Made by a program: the position numbers and the translations under genes
The notes under the pieces: generated by a model
The model's database searches: none
Told to the model about the DNA's origin: nothing
The model's input: only the letters and a program-made list of their open reading frames with translations
Origin: Siphonodentalium dalli
Taxonomy: Eukaryota > Mollusca > Scaphopoda > Gadilida > Siphonodentaliidae
Assembly: GCA_032622095.1 (NCBI GenBank)
Contig: CP136064.1
Span: 211,990,205 to 212,054,204, forward strand
Direction of reading: 5' to 3'
Length of the DNA stretch: 64,000 nucleotides
Shown here: in pieces, positions 1 to 12,008 of the stretch
Position numbering within the stretch: the stretch's first letter is position 1
Layout: each line of letters begins with the position of its first letter

Positions 1-1266
1 ATGTATTGCATCAGAAAAAAAACAAGGGTTTGAAACACTACGGAGCCTTCTGTCACTTCATGATATTGTAACAATAAAGAGCGTTAGCGTAACTTTTTCA
101 TGAAAAGTTGAAAGCGGCTCATAAAATTCGATATCCTTGGCAAGTCTGGGGGTACTGTACAATTATGGTACAATCTTTTCGAGTTATAAACTCATTTACA
201 TTATAATTACCATGTTGTTTGTATCGTAATTCATAAAGCACACGTGAGTGTCTTTTGCACTCAGTTGGCTCAAATTCCTTCATTTGTTGCATATATTCTG
301 TTGAATATAAAAGGAGATGGTCCCATAAGTGTCCGGATTTAGTGTACAGTCCCCCTTTGATTGTATGCAGAGTCTGCATATTAGTATTTCGACAAGTTAT
401 CGACCTACATATATTGTCATCACCGGGGTGTGATAAAAGTGAGATATTACTATGTCTAATTTGATGGACGAAGATTACGAGTCGAATTAAAGGACAGCGT
501 AAACAATATATATGACTATCAATTTCGGGGGATAACACTGAACAAATTGCACATCAATACTGAAGCTAGTTGTACATTGTATACATACGAATTGTCGATG
601 ATGACTTCTGGCCTCCATAACGAGTTTCCGCGCTGGAAGATGGACGTTATGTTTTCATAATCTGTAACATTCCATTGCAGCCTCTGGTCAAACCAATCCT
701 ACAAGCGGTCGAATGTTCAACTGAGTACACATGCAGAGTTCAGTCCCCTACGCCGGACTTACCGCTGCCAGACTTTTGTAGGTTACAATTCATTCTGCAT
801 TATTCTGAGAAACTGAACTGTCCATATTCATTTGAAAATTGTCTAGATCAAACCAGAATGAATTGTAACTGACAAAACACTTCAATAAAAAATGTTAGAT
901 TTAATTAAGAAAATACACATACCGGCAGCGGTCAGACATAGAGTAGCGAGGGGACTGAACTATGGTTTTCAACTAGTGGGCACGGTCGAAACCCAGCTTG
1001 TATTTAGTGGGTATATATATTTTCTCGAAATACCTGGCATACACAAGCTACAGCATTTAAGAAAAATCATGTTGTGATTATTGATATTTCTACTTGTCAG
1101 GGGCTCATGTTGGTATGTCGGATGTCCGGCTACCTAATATACCTACCAGCACGCATTGAAATCATGCAATAACGGTATTTCACTGTCTAACGTCAAATTC
1201 TGATATTTACGTGTGTTTCTATTTATTCCACAATTTCATGTATCGCGGTAAATTTAAGAAATGTCT
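1..1266. other. no gene recognised
   Basis: AT-rich sequence with only short open frames, none showing a recognisable motif, splice pattern or codon bias. I see no repeat shared with the rest of the window. Confidence 0.5.
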
Positions 1267-1337
1267 TGCAGATCGATTGGCGTCATTGGATTTTGACCGG
1301 CAGAGTAACCAAATCCAATGGCCCCATTTGATCTGCA
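1267..1337. repeat. imperfect hairpin
   Basis: The left arm starts TGCAGATC and runs to CATTGGATTTTG. The right arm runs from CAAATCCAATG to GATCTGCA. The arms are about 28 bp with a few mismatches around a loop of about 14 bp. No protein-coding context. It may be a small foldback element or the remnant of a MITE. Confidence 0.65.
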
Positions 1338-1500
1338 AATCATTCCTTATAATCACACACCAGTACATTTTAATAGAACATTAATCATTTGAACAAAATT
1401 TCAAAACTATATACCAAAACATATTGTTCAGTCTCCAAATAACAACAGGCAGCGAACAGGTGCACGCGGTCAGCTTGAAGTGCATGACGTAGGCATTTCG

Positions 1501-1548
1501 TTCATCAACCAATAACTGAAGGGTCGACTTCAGTTATTGGTTTATGAA
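1501..1548. repeat. 21-bp-arm hairpin
   Basis: TTCATCAACCAATAACTGAAG and its near-perfect reverse complement are separated by about 6 bp (GGTCGA). There is one mismatch in the arms. It lies just outside the left arm of the long inverted duplication. Confidence 0.75.
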
Positions 1549-1830
1549 CATCAGAAACATTGATGTAAACCGTATTTGCGAAATGTACTGATTTATAATT
1601 GTGTGACAGTAGAGGAGGTGTGATTATACCGAATACGTTTACCGTGATTGCATTTATGACATCAACATATCACAGTCTAATAGCACTACGTGGGGGGGGG
1701 GGGGGGGGCATACCAGTCATCGAAAGTTTAAATTCAGAACTCAGAAACAAAATTGTGCTAATAAATTGTGTACCTATATATAACAAAAACAAGTATGACA
1801 TAGAGCCGTACGTCAGATATATGTGATGAA

Positions 1831-2010
1831 CAGAAAGTTGAGTATGTCCTTCATTTAAGATTACCCTACCATTATAGCCCTAAGACTAGCCCTAACCATA
1901 TAACCTACCCCTGACCCTAACACTAACCCTAACCCTGTAATACATATGGAGAATGGGAGAAGGTGTGTGGTTTCGTGTATTCTTACATGAAGGATATACC
2001 GAAAGTTGAA
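1831..2010. repeat. interstitial telomere-like tract in a TIR frame
   Basis: The centre (about 1863-1938) is a degenerate CCCTAA tract. It is flanked by facing copies of a short sequence: GTATGTCCTTCATTTAAGA on the left and TCTTACATGAAGGATATAC on the right. The same arrangement occurs inverted at 24871-25041, so it predates the duplication of the arms. The tract is too short and too mutated to be a functional telomere. Confidence 0.75.
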
Positions 2011-2065
2011 ACCGAAAAAAACATTTTATTATGGAATGCAATGCGTACACAATTTAATATAATTC

Positions 2066-2571
2066 TTAAAGGGATACTTGTTGTTGGTTTCTATAGTCGT
2101 AGAATAAGGTAACCAGATTTCCATTATTTGAATGTCTGTTGAGTACGAAGTAATGTTACGGATGGCAGATTAGCCGGAATGTGAAAATTCAAATGGTCGT
2201 TGTCGAGTAATTTGTGTACATTTTCAAGCAAATGTATCAACTAAATGTTATATTATATGCATACTAGTCCCATATACCCGTATCAACATAAATGTTTTTA
2301 CACGATCATGTGTGCCACGAGTTGCACAATCCACTATCCGTGAATTAATTTGATTACGTCTTTTACACGGAAATTCGTAATTTAATTAATGTCTCCAGCC
2401 ATAAATTAAATTGATATCAAATTATTAACTTTGATTTTAAGATAACATATTAACCTGAACGTTTACAGAATACATCTTCGACTCAAATTACTTATTTTTC
2501 TATATATTATAGATATTATATCGCTGTTATTATCGGGGATTTATTGAAAATGGCGTACAGTATCCCTTTAA
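2066..2571. mobile_element. TTAA-flanked MITE (TTAAAGGGATACT family)
   Basis: The element begins TTAAAGGGATACTTGT and ends ACAGTATCCCTTTAA, giving short terminal inverted repeats bounded by TTAA. It is 506 bp and noncoding. The right arm lacks it; at the matching position that arm has a fragment of another TTAA-flanked family (24634-24832). The TTAA target is typical of piggyBac-type elements, but the termini do not begin CCC, so the superfamily stays open. Confidence 0.6.
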
Positions 2572-2593
2572 TAATAGATAATAATATATTATA

Positions 2594-2872
2594 TCTATTG
2601 AAATTTCTATCTGACTGTATATGTTTAGACTCGAAAACTGCTCAACCGATCCGACTCAAATTTGGTATGTAGGCCTACTTTCATCCCGGGAACAATATGG
2701 GCGGGTCCAATTTCACGTGCGACCGTGTCCTTGACCTTGACCTCGCTAATATACGCTCATTGAGGCATATGTTTGGACCGATCGAACAATAGATTTTTTC
2801 TTTCTCCTAATACTTCTCAACGTCACACAGAAATCCCTAAATAGCCCGGACGAAGTCTGGCACATCAGCTAG
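2594..2872 (+). mobile_element. non-autonomous Helitron-like element (HINE)
   Basis: A candidate 5' end TC (2594) follows an A. The 3' end is a short GC hairpin (CCCGGACGAAGTCTGG) followed about 8 bp later by CTAG, with a T next, as in Helitrons that insert between A and T. Internal wording around 2625-2670 (CTCGAAAACTGCTCAACCGA then CTCAAATTTGGTATG) resembles animal HINEs. No Rep/helicase is encoded. A related internal segment is at 43370-43440. The 5' boundary is less certain than the 3' end. Confidence 0.6.
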
Positions 2873-3135
2873 TAGATAATAAATATTGACTTTATGGGAA
2901 AGAATTGTTTAAAATCTCAAAGTAATAGCATGGATTTCACAAGCATGACTGATGATGAAAAGGTCATCATCGTAATGAAGAACGATGACAAACAAATAAG
3001 CAGTTCCGTGTGCAACATGATTCGGTTATTCTTTCGAAATTTATCATTTAATAAGAATTATAATTAGTGTAAACATATACGCATGTTGTATGTATTATAT
3101 CATATTTATTTTATTTATAAATTATCATGTATTGT

Positions 3136-3287
3136 AAAGTTATTATACAATGCTGTGTAAAGTATGTGTTTTGCACAAGTCCAGGTTGTGGTAAAAAGCA
3201 TACGCGCCTCGTCCAATATGACTTTTCACAACAACCTGGACGAGTACAAGAAAACAAATACTGTACACAACATTGTATAATGACAGT
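3136..3287. repeat. long imperfect hairpin
   Basis: Two arms of about 65 bp pair with some mismatches. The left runs from TAAAGTTATTATACAATG to GGTTGTGGTAAAAAG, and the right from CTTTTCACAACAACC to CATTGTATAATGACAG. Both strands have short open frames here, an expected by-product of the symmetry. Confidence 0.7.
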
Positions 3288-3425
3288 TTTATTATCCTTC
3301 TGTATGTTATCCAAATGACGTCACCCGGAGTCCCGATAATTTTTCTAAAAGTCATATTGGACTCGAATCCAATATGACTTTCGGTATAGTCCAATATGAC
3401 TCTCGGGAGCCCAATATGACTTTTT
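3211..3425. repeat. clustered CCAATATGACT motifs
   Basis: The 11-mer CCAATATGACT occurs near 3212, 3370, 3391 and 3411, and its reverse complement occurs near 3352 in AAAGTCATATTGG. The spacing is irregular, so this is not a simple tandem array. The first copy lies in the loop of the hairpin at 3136-3287. Confidence 0.65.
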
Positions 3426-6097
3426 CCCGGATTATCATGTGACAGGTTTTGCCCAATCAGAAAGAGTGTTAGTTAAGGGATGGATAATACTAATTAATTT
3501 GCAAGTTACTGCCTGCAGGCATTGTTGTGTTGCAGTCAGACGGGGATCCGCGCTGGCCCACAATTAACGTTTTCCAAATTAGTTGCCAAATGAAAATATT
3601 TTGACAAATTATCTAAATAGTTGGCAGATGATATAGCAAAAAATAATATGTTCGTGAAAAATGTATTCTTACAGAAACTGTTGACAAAGGTCACTTTAAA
3701 AAAAATCAGATACATTAGACATGTATACGTCCACGTCATGGCCAAATAAACTTGTGGTACATGTATTAAGATACAATGCGCGAAATTTGTTATGAATCAT
3801 CCCGACAGAAGCCGTAATGTTGCATAAATCCCGTCCCCAGATCCTGTCTATTAGCATAAAACAATATAGATCAATCACACGCAATTATGAGTCTCCATTA
3901 ACGTATGGACACCATATTGTAAGGGGATTTGCAGTGTCAACATCACCAATATCCGCAATGGCCCTATATACCTCTAGGATTAACTTACCATAACCTGCGT
4001 AAGCTGCTACTTTAGGAAAGTGGCATTTTGCGCGATCCCTGCATCCCAAGTGTACATGCATGCAAATCTAAAACTCGTACTCGCCATATACATTCCATAG
4101 TGTTGGCCAACACACTCCTATGAAAATGGTTACTATTCCCTGCGGTTGGTGTCCGTACTGCTTTTCGACCTGACATGTTTCATCCCCACGAGTATACATA
4201 GCCATAAATGTCAACATATCGAATCATAGTTTTATTATCACGAGTATAAACATGTAGCCATCATTGCTAATATTCTAAATCGGATTTAACTTCGGGAGTT
4301 CACGGTCACACGAATGTACGCGTTTCGGCACCTGGTCTTGTGCTTTGGGACATGGCTGTTCCTGATCATTCGATCGATCGACGTCTCGGTGCCTGATATT
4401 GGAAGTAACATGAATAGGGTTGGTGCACGACTAAATAAAGCATTACTTACTTATTGGAAGGATTGCTTGTAAAGGTTTGTCACCTGGTCGTTGTGCATGG
4501 CATAATTATGCTGTTGAAGTTTCATTATTTGTGGAACATGCAGCAAAAGGCAGTAAACTTCCCCAGTCTCAAAATATGAAAACGTATGCTATAGTCACAC
4601 CGATGACAATAATGTAACGAATTCCCTAAACGTTTTAGATGAACTGCCGAAATGACCAAGGATGGGGCCGAATGTCATGAGCCGAAAGGTCTTGAACCCT
4701 GTACGGGGTATTAGTTCGAATTAATATGAAAGGATTATGTATGAAACATATAAAGTACCTTCATATAATTCAACTAACTGCCTCTTTAACTGCACGCGTC
4801 CATATATAGTGGAAGGGCGTATATTATATACTTAAATTTAAAGGGGGGTATAGTGCACTGCATTAATTATTGATTTCAAAGAAGCAGGCTGGAAAGTGCC
4901 GCAATACGTGCAGTTCCGCCCAACTCGGTGAATGAGATGATGCATGTCGATGTGTGCACCTGAATGTGGTTTCCGCCACTAAGTGACATTAACTTCTAAT
5001 GAGTCAATTCAATATCTTTAGATCCCCAGGGACAAACACCAACTTTTGATTGTGACAGTCATAAAAGGCTAAAAAAAACAATATTGACATTATTTGTTTA
5101 ATTTATTGTTTTTGCGATTTGCCAAAAATAGACAAAGGGCCAAAATTCAGGTGAAAACAAACATGGTTTTCTAACTCGATCGAGATACTGTTGTAAAAGA
5201 TCCATACCAAATATGAAAGGAATCGGTCGATGTTCAACAGTTTATTCAAGTTTTCGCGCTAAATATCTTCAAACTGATAAATAAAAATAAAAGACAAACT
5301 ATGAAACTAACGGCCAGAAGTCAGGTATAAAAAAAATGTACAAACCTGATTTTCTAAATCGATCAAACAAGAATAGAGTCAGTTCACGTTTGTTCGCGTT
5401 ATCGCGCTATATTAGTCATTACCGATATATCCGCGTGTGTATCATGGCCATCACCTGATGCAGAATTGCCGATATCGTTATGTGCTGCCGATGCCGATAT
5501 ATTCACTCGTTTCAGGACCAAGAGTGATATATCTGTTCAACAATATAAATAGGAGAATGCTGTTGCATGATATCGTCGTGGCAATCATGGTTGTTGATGA
5601 TGTTTATGAGAGGTTGCAAATCGACCGATTTAGGTTGGCCTCTTGACTTATGATTACGACAACAGTAACGTTATTATATACTGTGCGACATTTCTGCTCC
5701 CCAACGAGTTTTCACTTGGTAATAATAAAATTATTGTTAAAAATTGGTGACGTCAGAAAATCAGATATAGACTATCTACGAAACAAAGCTTTGTTTGTTA
5801 TTAGCAGGTGTATATGAGGCAATGCCCATAGTTGCTTGGTAACAAATGCTGATATAACCGCTGGAATTTAACGACACATCCTCTAAATCTGAGAATAAAA
5901 CTCACCATAGTAAAGAAACCAGTAACCTCAAGGATCTGACTCTTTGTGTTCTGAAAATAGCCAAGACAAGAGGATTTAATAATAATAATGCGTAATATAA
6001 TCATGTACGTAAACGTAATTTGCGCCCGCTTGTTACTGTTCATGGGATTATCGGATGAATTGTTATCTGTATAGAAGGATTTGATGATAAACCCTAA

Positions 6098-7460
6098 GGG
6101 TGGATACACACATGCATGTAATCTCTGTAAATATCGTGTATTTGGAGTTTTACATGGATCATACACACCGTGTAATATGTGTCCGCTGACAACCCAATCA
6201 TTGCGACTGTGTTTGACCACAGTGAGTTAAACTCTGAACCTCTGAAGAGCCGTTGACTGGGACGAAGTCGTCAGGCCGCTTAAAATAATTATTCGCGCGA
6301 TAACTGAAATGGTCGACGATCTGTTTAAATCATTGTCAGTATTATATTGATGTTAATACCAGTGATGGCCTCTTCCCCAACGCAGGGGGATATGACCACA
6401 ACATGCACGGGGAGCTATATTATCCCAGAAGCTACCGAATTCACCATTGCATATTTCCTCGACGGGGGTGTGCACGCAGCACCCTGAGTCCTGACACCCT
6501 GCTTTATAAATATCGTAGTCATGTCTGTCGTGTCTGTTTTCTACGAGTGATTAATCTAATATGCACCAATTTATGCTATTCATATAATTATGAACATATT
6601 ATACAGCTTTAAATTTGAATGCATGGTGTTGCTGTTTGTCTTCATTCGGCGAAAGGGTTGCCTAGCTACGAGTTCCCAACTACGTCACCTTTCCTCTCTT
6701 GTGTTATACAGTTATACATGTATACGCAAAATTTACAACTATGGAATATTTAAGTAAAACATTATATTGTAATTCTTGCCCGGATAATTCCGGCTGATAC
6801 ATTCAATTAACTCTCTTAGTTATTGGAAGCTTTCGAGAACCAGCCCCTCCCCCAATCATGGATTATGGTCGAAAATGTTATAATTCAAGCTTGTGACAGG
6901 TAGGAGGTTGTTCAACCTTTGGCTTGAGAAACATATATATAAATTGGGGGGGGGGGGGTGTCACTATTTTTAATTTCAACGCTGTACCTGCATTATTTTT
7001 TGGCGCTATAATGAATATTTGCAATCCCAATTGAATTAATGTTATCACATGAGCTCGCTCTCAAATTATCAGAGAAATCTCACCAAGCCGGTATCATCCT
7101 ATACAAGAATTCTGCATATTTTATTTTTGTTTTGGATGACCCTGTTTCCAAGAAATGACAGAAACAAATCAAGTATAAAATCGACCGGCTCTAATCCACT
7201 TTTCGAAATGAATTATAACTCGTGACATAACAGCAACATATATCAGACAATAATTACTCATTTCGGCATCCATGAAAGAAGACATGTTTATGACTGGCCT
7301 GAAATTTCTTGATGGCAGTTTGTTTGATAATGGCTTATAACTACTCACTGGTGAAATTGACCTCTCGCGCGCAGGTGATTAATTTTGTCAATTATTGGTG
7401 TGGCCATGTAAAATACATGTATTTTACATACAGACATTACATGCATGTGTGTATCCACCC
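6098..7460 (+). mobile_element. non-autonomous PIF/Harbinger-like element, copy 1
   Basis: Terminal inverted repeats begin GGGTGGATACACACATGC and the element is bounded by TAA on both sides (6095-6097 and 7461-7463). A 3-bp TWA target duplication is the hallmark of PIF/Harbinger. No transposase frame is present in 1.36 kb. The element abuts a second copy that shares the 7461-7463 TAA. Its interior matches the element at 15834-17478 in reverse complement. Confidence 0.75.
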
Positions 7461-7463
7461 TAA

Positions 7464-8238
7464 GGGTGGATACACACATGCATGTAATCTCTGTAATTAT
7501 CGTATATTTGGCGTTTTACATGGATCATACAGACGATGTAATATGTGTCCACTGACAACCCAATCATTGCCTACGTGTTGAACGCACTGAGTTCTGGTTC
7601 CAATTAAGTCGGAATGTAGATAAACCGTTATCTTGGACCGAGTCGCCAGGCCACTTAAAATAATTGTTCGTGGGATAACCCATATGGTAGACTTTCTATT
7701 TAAATAATTACCAGTCATCTTATTTATAGCAGTGGGGGATTAGGATTTCCCCGACGCATGCACGGGCTACATATGACCCCGAAAGCTACCAGGCGGGGGT
7801 GGCTAACTCTGATCTATTTAAGTAAAACATATCATATTGTACCTTCTTGCCCAGATTATTCCGACCGATACATTCAACTAAGTCCCTTAGCGATTTGAAG
7901 CTTTCGAGACCCCACCCAAACAAGCATCATGGTTGAAAATGTTCTACATCAAGCCTGTATATGCCAGACGTATGGCTTCTGGTGTTCGTGCATTAATAAA
8001 ATGCCAGATATCACACAGACTTGACTAATTTCCGCATTCGTAAGAGAAGACATGTTTTGGACTGGCCTTAAATGTACTGATAGAAGACAATTTGACTTCG
8101 CTTAGCACTACTCACTTGTCTGGCCTGTTAATAATGAACCGCTCGCGCGCATGTGATTAAAGTTGTCAATTATTGGTGTGGCCATGTAAAATACATGTAT
8201 TTTACATACAGAAATTACATGCATGTGTGTATCCACCC
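7464..8238 (+). mobile_element. non-autonomous PIF/Harbinger-like element, copy 2
   Basis: The same termini as copy 1 start right after the shared TAA. The element is bounded by TTA at 8239-8241. At 775 bp it is a shorter derivative: both ends match copy 1 but much of the interior is missing. The head-to-tail arrangement suggests insertion of one copy at the edge of the other, since its TWA target is regenerated there. Confidence 0.75.
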
Positions 8239-8445
8239 TTATAATGGGACACAAGAAAATTATATATACAATGTATGTAAATAATCACATATAACGTAAA
8301 TGTGGATATTTAGCCTGCCATGTAATACGAGTTTCAGCTGTCTGGCCATCGACGCAGTCCTGTCTGGAATTTTGCGCGCCGGTGTAGGTAGTGACGTCAT
8401 GATGTACGTCTTGATGTCATGACGCCTTTACTGGTTTCAAGAAGC

Positions 8446-8845
8446 AATCTTAAAATGACTCTGCGATCTTTCAATCGGAACTTAAAGTTTCCGTTTGTCG
8501 GCCTTGAACTTTGAGAATATTTTATGAAATATGTAAACAAAACTTTTTCATGCAATTTAACTTTTTTGTTAACCAGAGCTTTTGTTCAAATTACATTCAC
8601 ATTATGAATAAATTATTCTACTTTAGGTAATTTAATCTATTTTTAGAGTGGGCTGAAAAAGTCGATTAGTATGTCTCATATTCGCATACGTATACCCTAG
8701 GTCGCTTCGCTTCCGCGGGAGAGCGGGCGCTATTATGTAAGAGTTATAACACACACACTCTCCCTCCCCACTATCTCTCTTGTTCGCTCTCGCTCTCTCT
8801 CTCTCCCCTCTATCTCTTTGCTCGCTCCCTCTCTCCCTTCTCCCC

Positions 8846-8912
<67 letters not shown>

Positions 8913-9700
8913 ATTTTGTCGATGACGTCATGCTATTCCGATTACCAAAAACTCCGTCGAAGCGTTTTTACCCCGAAATGTTTATTTCTTGGAAGCACCG
9001 ACATATGAAGACACAATAACTCGAAGTCTAATATTCCGAATCTGAACGATTAATTTATCAACACTACTCGATAATCAAAAGGCTATATAGGACAAGCAAC
9101 TGGACGTTGAACAAGTTGCAAATTCGAGAAAAGCGCCGTTTGACAGCTAAACCCGTACCTTTTAAACTCGAGACCACAGGTCTGAGTGACGAATTCGTCA
9201 TCTCTGGATTAAACCCGCTCAGCAAGACAATGGTTTAGCAGTGATTCTATATCGTCGAGCTTAACAATCGCACTTATAATGCTTATAGATATAATTATCG
9301 ATTTTCGTTGTCGATATACCAACAGTGAAAATGGTCAATTTCGATAACAAGCATAATTTGATTTGAAATTTATAAGCGAAAAGCACCCACACCTGTAAAC
9401 TGTGTGGGGATAAATTTTGTCAATGACGATCATTTTTGCATATCATAACCTTAAGCCGGCAACTATAAACCGTATATATCATTCGACGGTCAAGCAAAAG
9501 CGAATCCGTCTTTTCTGGACCGTGGTTTTCAATTATTACACAATCAGTTCAATATGTGGAGCTGTAAATAATCTCGATTGACGGCGTTCTTGGTGATACA
9601 TGTCATCATTGATTCATTCTCACGAGTGTTGTTAGCGTTCACTTGTTCTTGTTAATTGAGGGCGTGCCAATAACATTTCTACCGGCCTGCATGTGGTCCG
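8446..9700. repeat. unassigned sequence with a CT microsatellite
   Basis: A (CT)n tract with a few interruptions occupies about 8768-8913. An apparent Leu/Ser-rich open frame across it is only a product of the dinucleotide repeat. The rest of this stretch shows no gene and no repeat that I could match elsewhere. Confidence 0.6.
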
Positions 9701-11593
9701 CCTGAGTCGTTATTTCGTTGGAAAATCTGGATTCAGATTACGTATTAGACCCCGTACGACATGGTTCGGTAAACGAACAGACGAGAATCAGTAAACGAAC
9801 AGACCGTAATCGTAATCAATCGTTATTTCGTTGTAATCCGGATTCAGATTCTGATTTCGATTACGGACTCAAACGTTCATAATGTAAACAAACCGAGATT
9901 TCGCCACCTCGGAGTTTAAAAAGACAATAAAACATAAGAATCCGTCCCTTGTGTCCAAATTATTGCAGAATATAAACGATCTATATCAAGAATTTTGCGG
10001 AGACAAATTTGTGTTATCTAGTGTAAACGGGGAGAATATTACTGAAATTAGCCAAATAATAATGTTTTTTATAGTAACGCTGGGGAACACTTCGGTTGAT
10101 GGCAAAATTGAAGCAAATCATTGTCAATTTCATTGTCACTATCATGTCGCATGTCGATTTCAAATTCGGCGGATACGTCACCATTGACCGAATTCACGTG
10201 AACCTGCATGGATATGTCTTCTGCTTTGTTCGTTATTATTTGTTCCTTCTTATTCAAGAAATAGTAGGATTATATAATATCGATGGATTATCAGATACAC
10301 GTATGTACTATCTAGTCTTATAGCAAGTTGATATTTAAAATGTTTTGTTTCGTTAAATGCAGTCGTTTTGCACTATAAACACAGGCATTTTTTTGGCCAA
10401 AGTTGGAAAATGAAGCTTTGCCCATGAAGCTAATGTTGTGGTCTTGTAAAGCTTATTCTAGGATCTCATGACTATATAGTGGAACTGTCAGTCAATTTAT
10501 TGATTAAGTACCCACACGTACAAGTTCTAGGGACGTGGCTAGAGGTTTCCCATGAGAGTGCTCCATAAAATTTCCGGCCAACTGCACCCCCTTGAATTAA
10601 ACTCACAGGTTCGCAGAATTCCATTTGCATCCAACATAAGATTGAAAAATTATCAACTTTTGCTGGTTGAAAAAACAAACAATGAGAACATCATTCCAAC
10701 CTATATATATGGTGTCAAATTAATGTCCAACTAATGTTGTGTCATGCATGAAATTTCCAACTGCTGAAAATGTACCAAAGTTTAGTTTAAACATATGTAT
10801 TTGTCAAATTTAGATAACACATGATATATAACACATACATTTGTTTATACAGACAATGGGATTGGATGACAAGTGCTGACTCACTTATGGTACCCACTCT
10901 CCTATATGTTATAACACTGACAAATAAATAATTAGTAATGGCAAAGCAACATGACTACCGAAAACAAGTTGAACATATATATAGATCACCGGTCACCCCC
11001 TCCCCCGAGTTAATAATAAATTTGTATATATATTTGTTTAAAATCGGGTTTGTTTGTTGCGTTTGTTGGCTTGTACGTATGATTATTTGGAATAGTTAGT
11101 CAAAAGAATCCTGATTTTCCTCACGTATGAATGACTGTACAGCTAAGAAAATTGTACCAAAGTTCGTGGGGGGGGGTCGATACACCCCACCAACCCCTGT
11201 CGCCACGTCCCTGTACGACTGACAAGTTTCGTGTGTCCTCCACAACGTCTTCGGAAGTTGATTCGGGAGATCTAGAGCTGTTAGAAATGCTTGCCCTCAT
11301 CAATAAACACACTTTAACTTGAAAAAAAGATGCGATTAAGTCGGATTGGCAGCTAATTAGGTTCCATGCATATACACATAGAAGAAAAGCATGACTTTCA
11401 CAACAAACATGAACTTTATAAATATAAGATACAAATGATACTTGTGACAAATACATGAGCCATGTCGAAGCTGAGAGAACATTAAACATAGTATTCGTGG
11501 ATTTCAAAATCTGACCTAGAATCGGGAATTAGCCCCGACCCCGTAATCGGATTCGGATTCTGAATCCAGATTCTCACGAAATAACGACTCAGG
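9701..11593. mobile_element. candidate 1.9-kb TIR element
   Basis: The left end CCTGAGTCGTTATTTCGT is the inverse of the right end ACGAAATAACGACTCAGG. Similarity continues inward through a GGATTCAGAT-type stretch, about 60-70 bp in total with mismatches. The left terminal block is partly repeated at about 9825-9865. No target duplication is clear. Open frames inside are under 80 codons except one of 128 codons on the minus strand, and none has a transposase motif. Confidence 0.5.
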
Positions 11594-12008
11594 TAACTGG
11601 AGATTTTGATTGCATGCTCATCTAATCGAATAGAGTTGTCTATCAGCTAGCCACGGAACGACCACAAACGCCCCGTTAGACCCGGTATGGCGGGACCGCC
11701 AATGTAGTTTTAAACCCGGTTTAAACTCGGAGATTTATACTAGAAATGACGAATCCGATCTCAGAGTCTGATGTAACTGATTAAAAACCCGTTCTATACT
11801 AAATATTCATCAACGAGTGTAGTTCTCTTAAGATAAGATAAGATTTAATGCAAACTACACCCAATGGGCAGTTGCACATATAATAAATACAACATATATC
11901 AACATAAATGACAATTTAACATGAGTAATCACGTACAATATGCATATACGTTGTCGTGAATTTACTGTCATAAAATCTTACGTATACTTGCTTTTGTTAG
12001 ATATAAAT
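11594..12008. other. no gene recognised
   Basis: Contains an AAGATAAGATAAGAT run near 11831, followed by a sequence that could be the end of a LINE or SINE read in reverse. A similar AAAGATAAGATACATTTATTG string is at 49434. The assignment is only suggestive. Confidence 0.35.

Larger units (their letters stand above)
1600..8445 (+). repeat. long inverted duplication, left arm
   Basis: Blocks of this stretch reappear in reverse complement, in the same order, at 21390-25330. Matched blocks include 1715-2045 with 24835-25200, 3500-3780 with 24360-24600, 3840-4080 with 23540-23960, 4080-4440 with 23200-23540, 4780-5220 with 22460-22890, and 8300-8445 with 21390-21500. Identity in these blocks looks moderate (roughly 75-85 percent by eye). 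This arm is longer because it holds insertions: a TTAA-flanked MITE, a Helitron-like element, and two Harbinger-like elements at 6098-8238. No coding content is evident. It could be two halves of an old palindrome or two copies of one long dispersed repeat in opposite orientation. Confidence 0.8.

Noticed and set aside
1863-1938. True chromosome end
   Set aside because: The TTAGGG-type tract is short, mutated and internal, with related non-telomeric sequence on both sides and a second copy at 24.9 kb.
8780-9019. Leu/Ser-rich protein frame
   Set aside because: Translation of a CT dinucleotide repeat.
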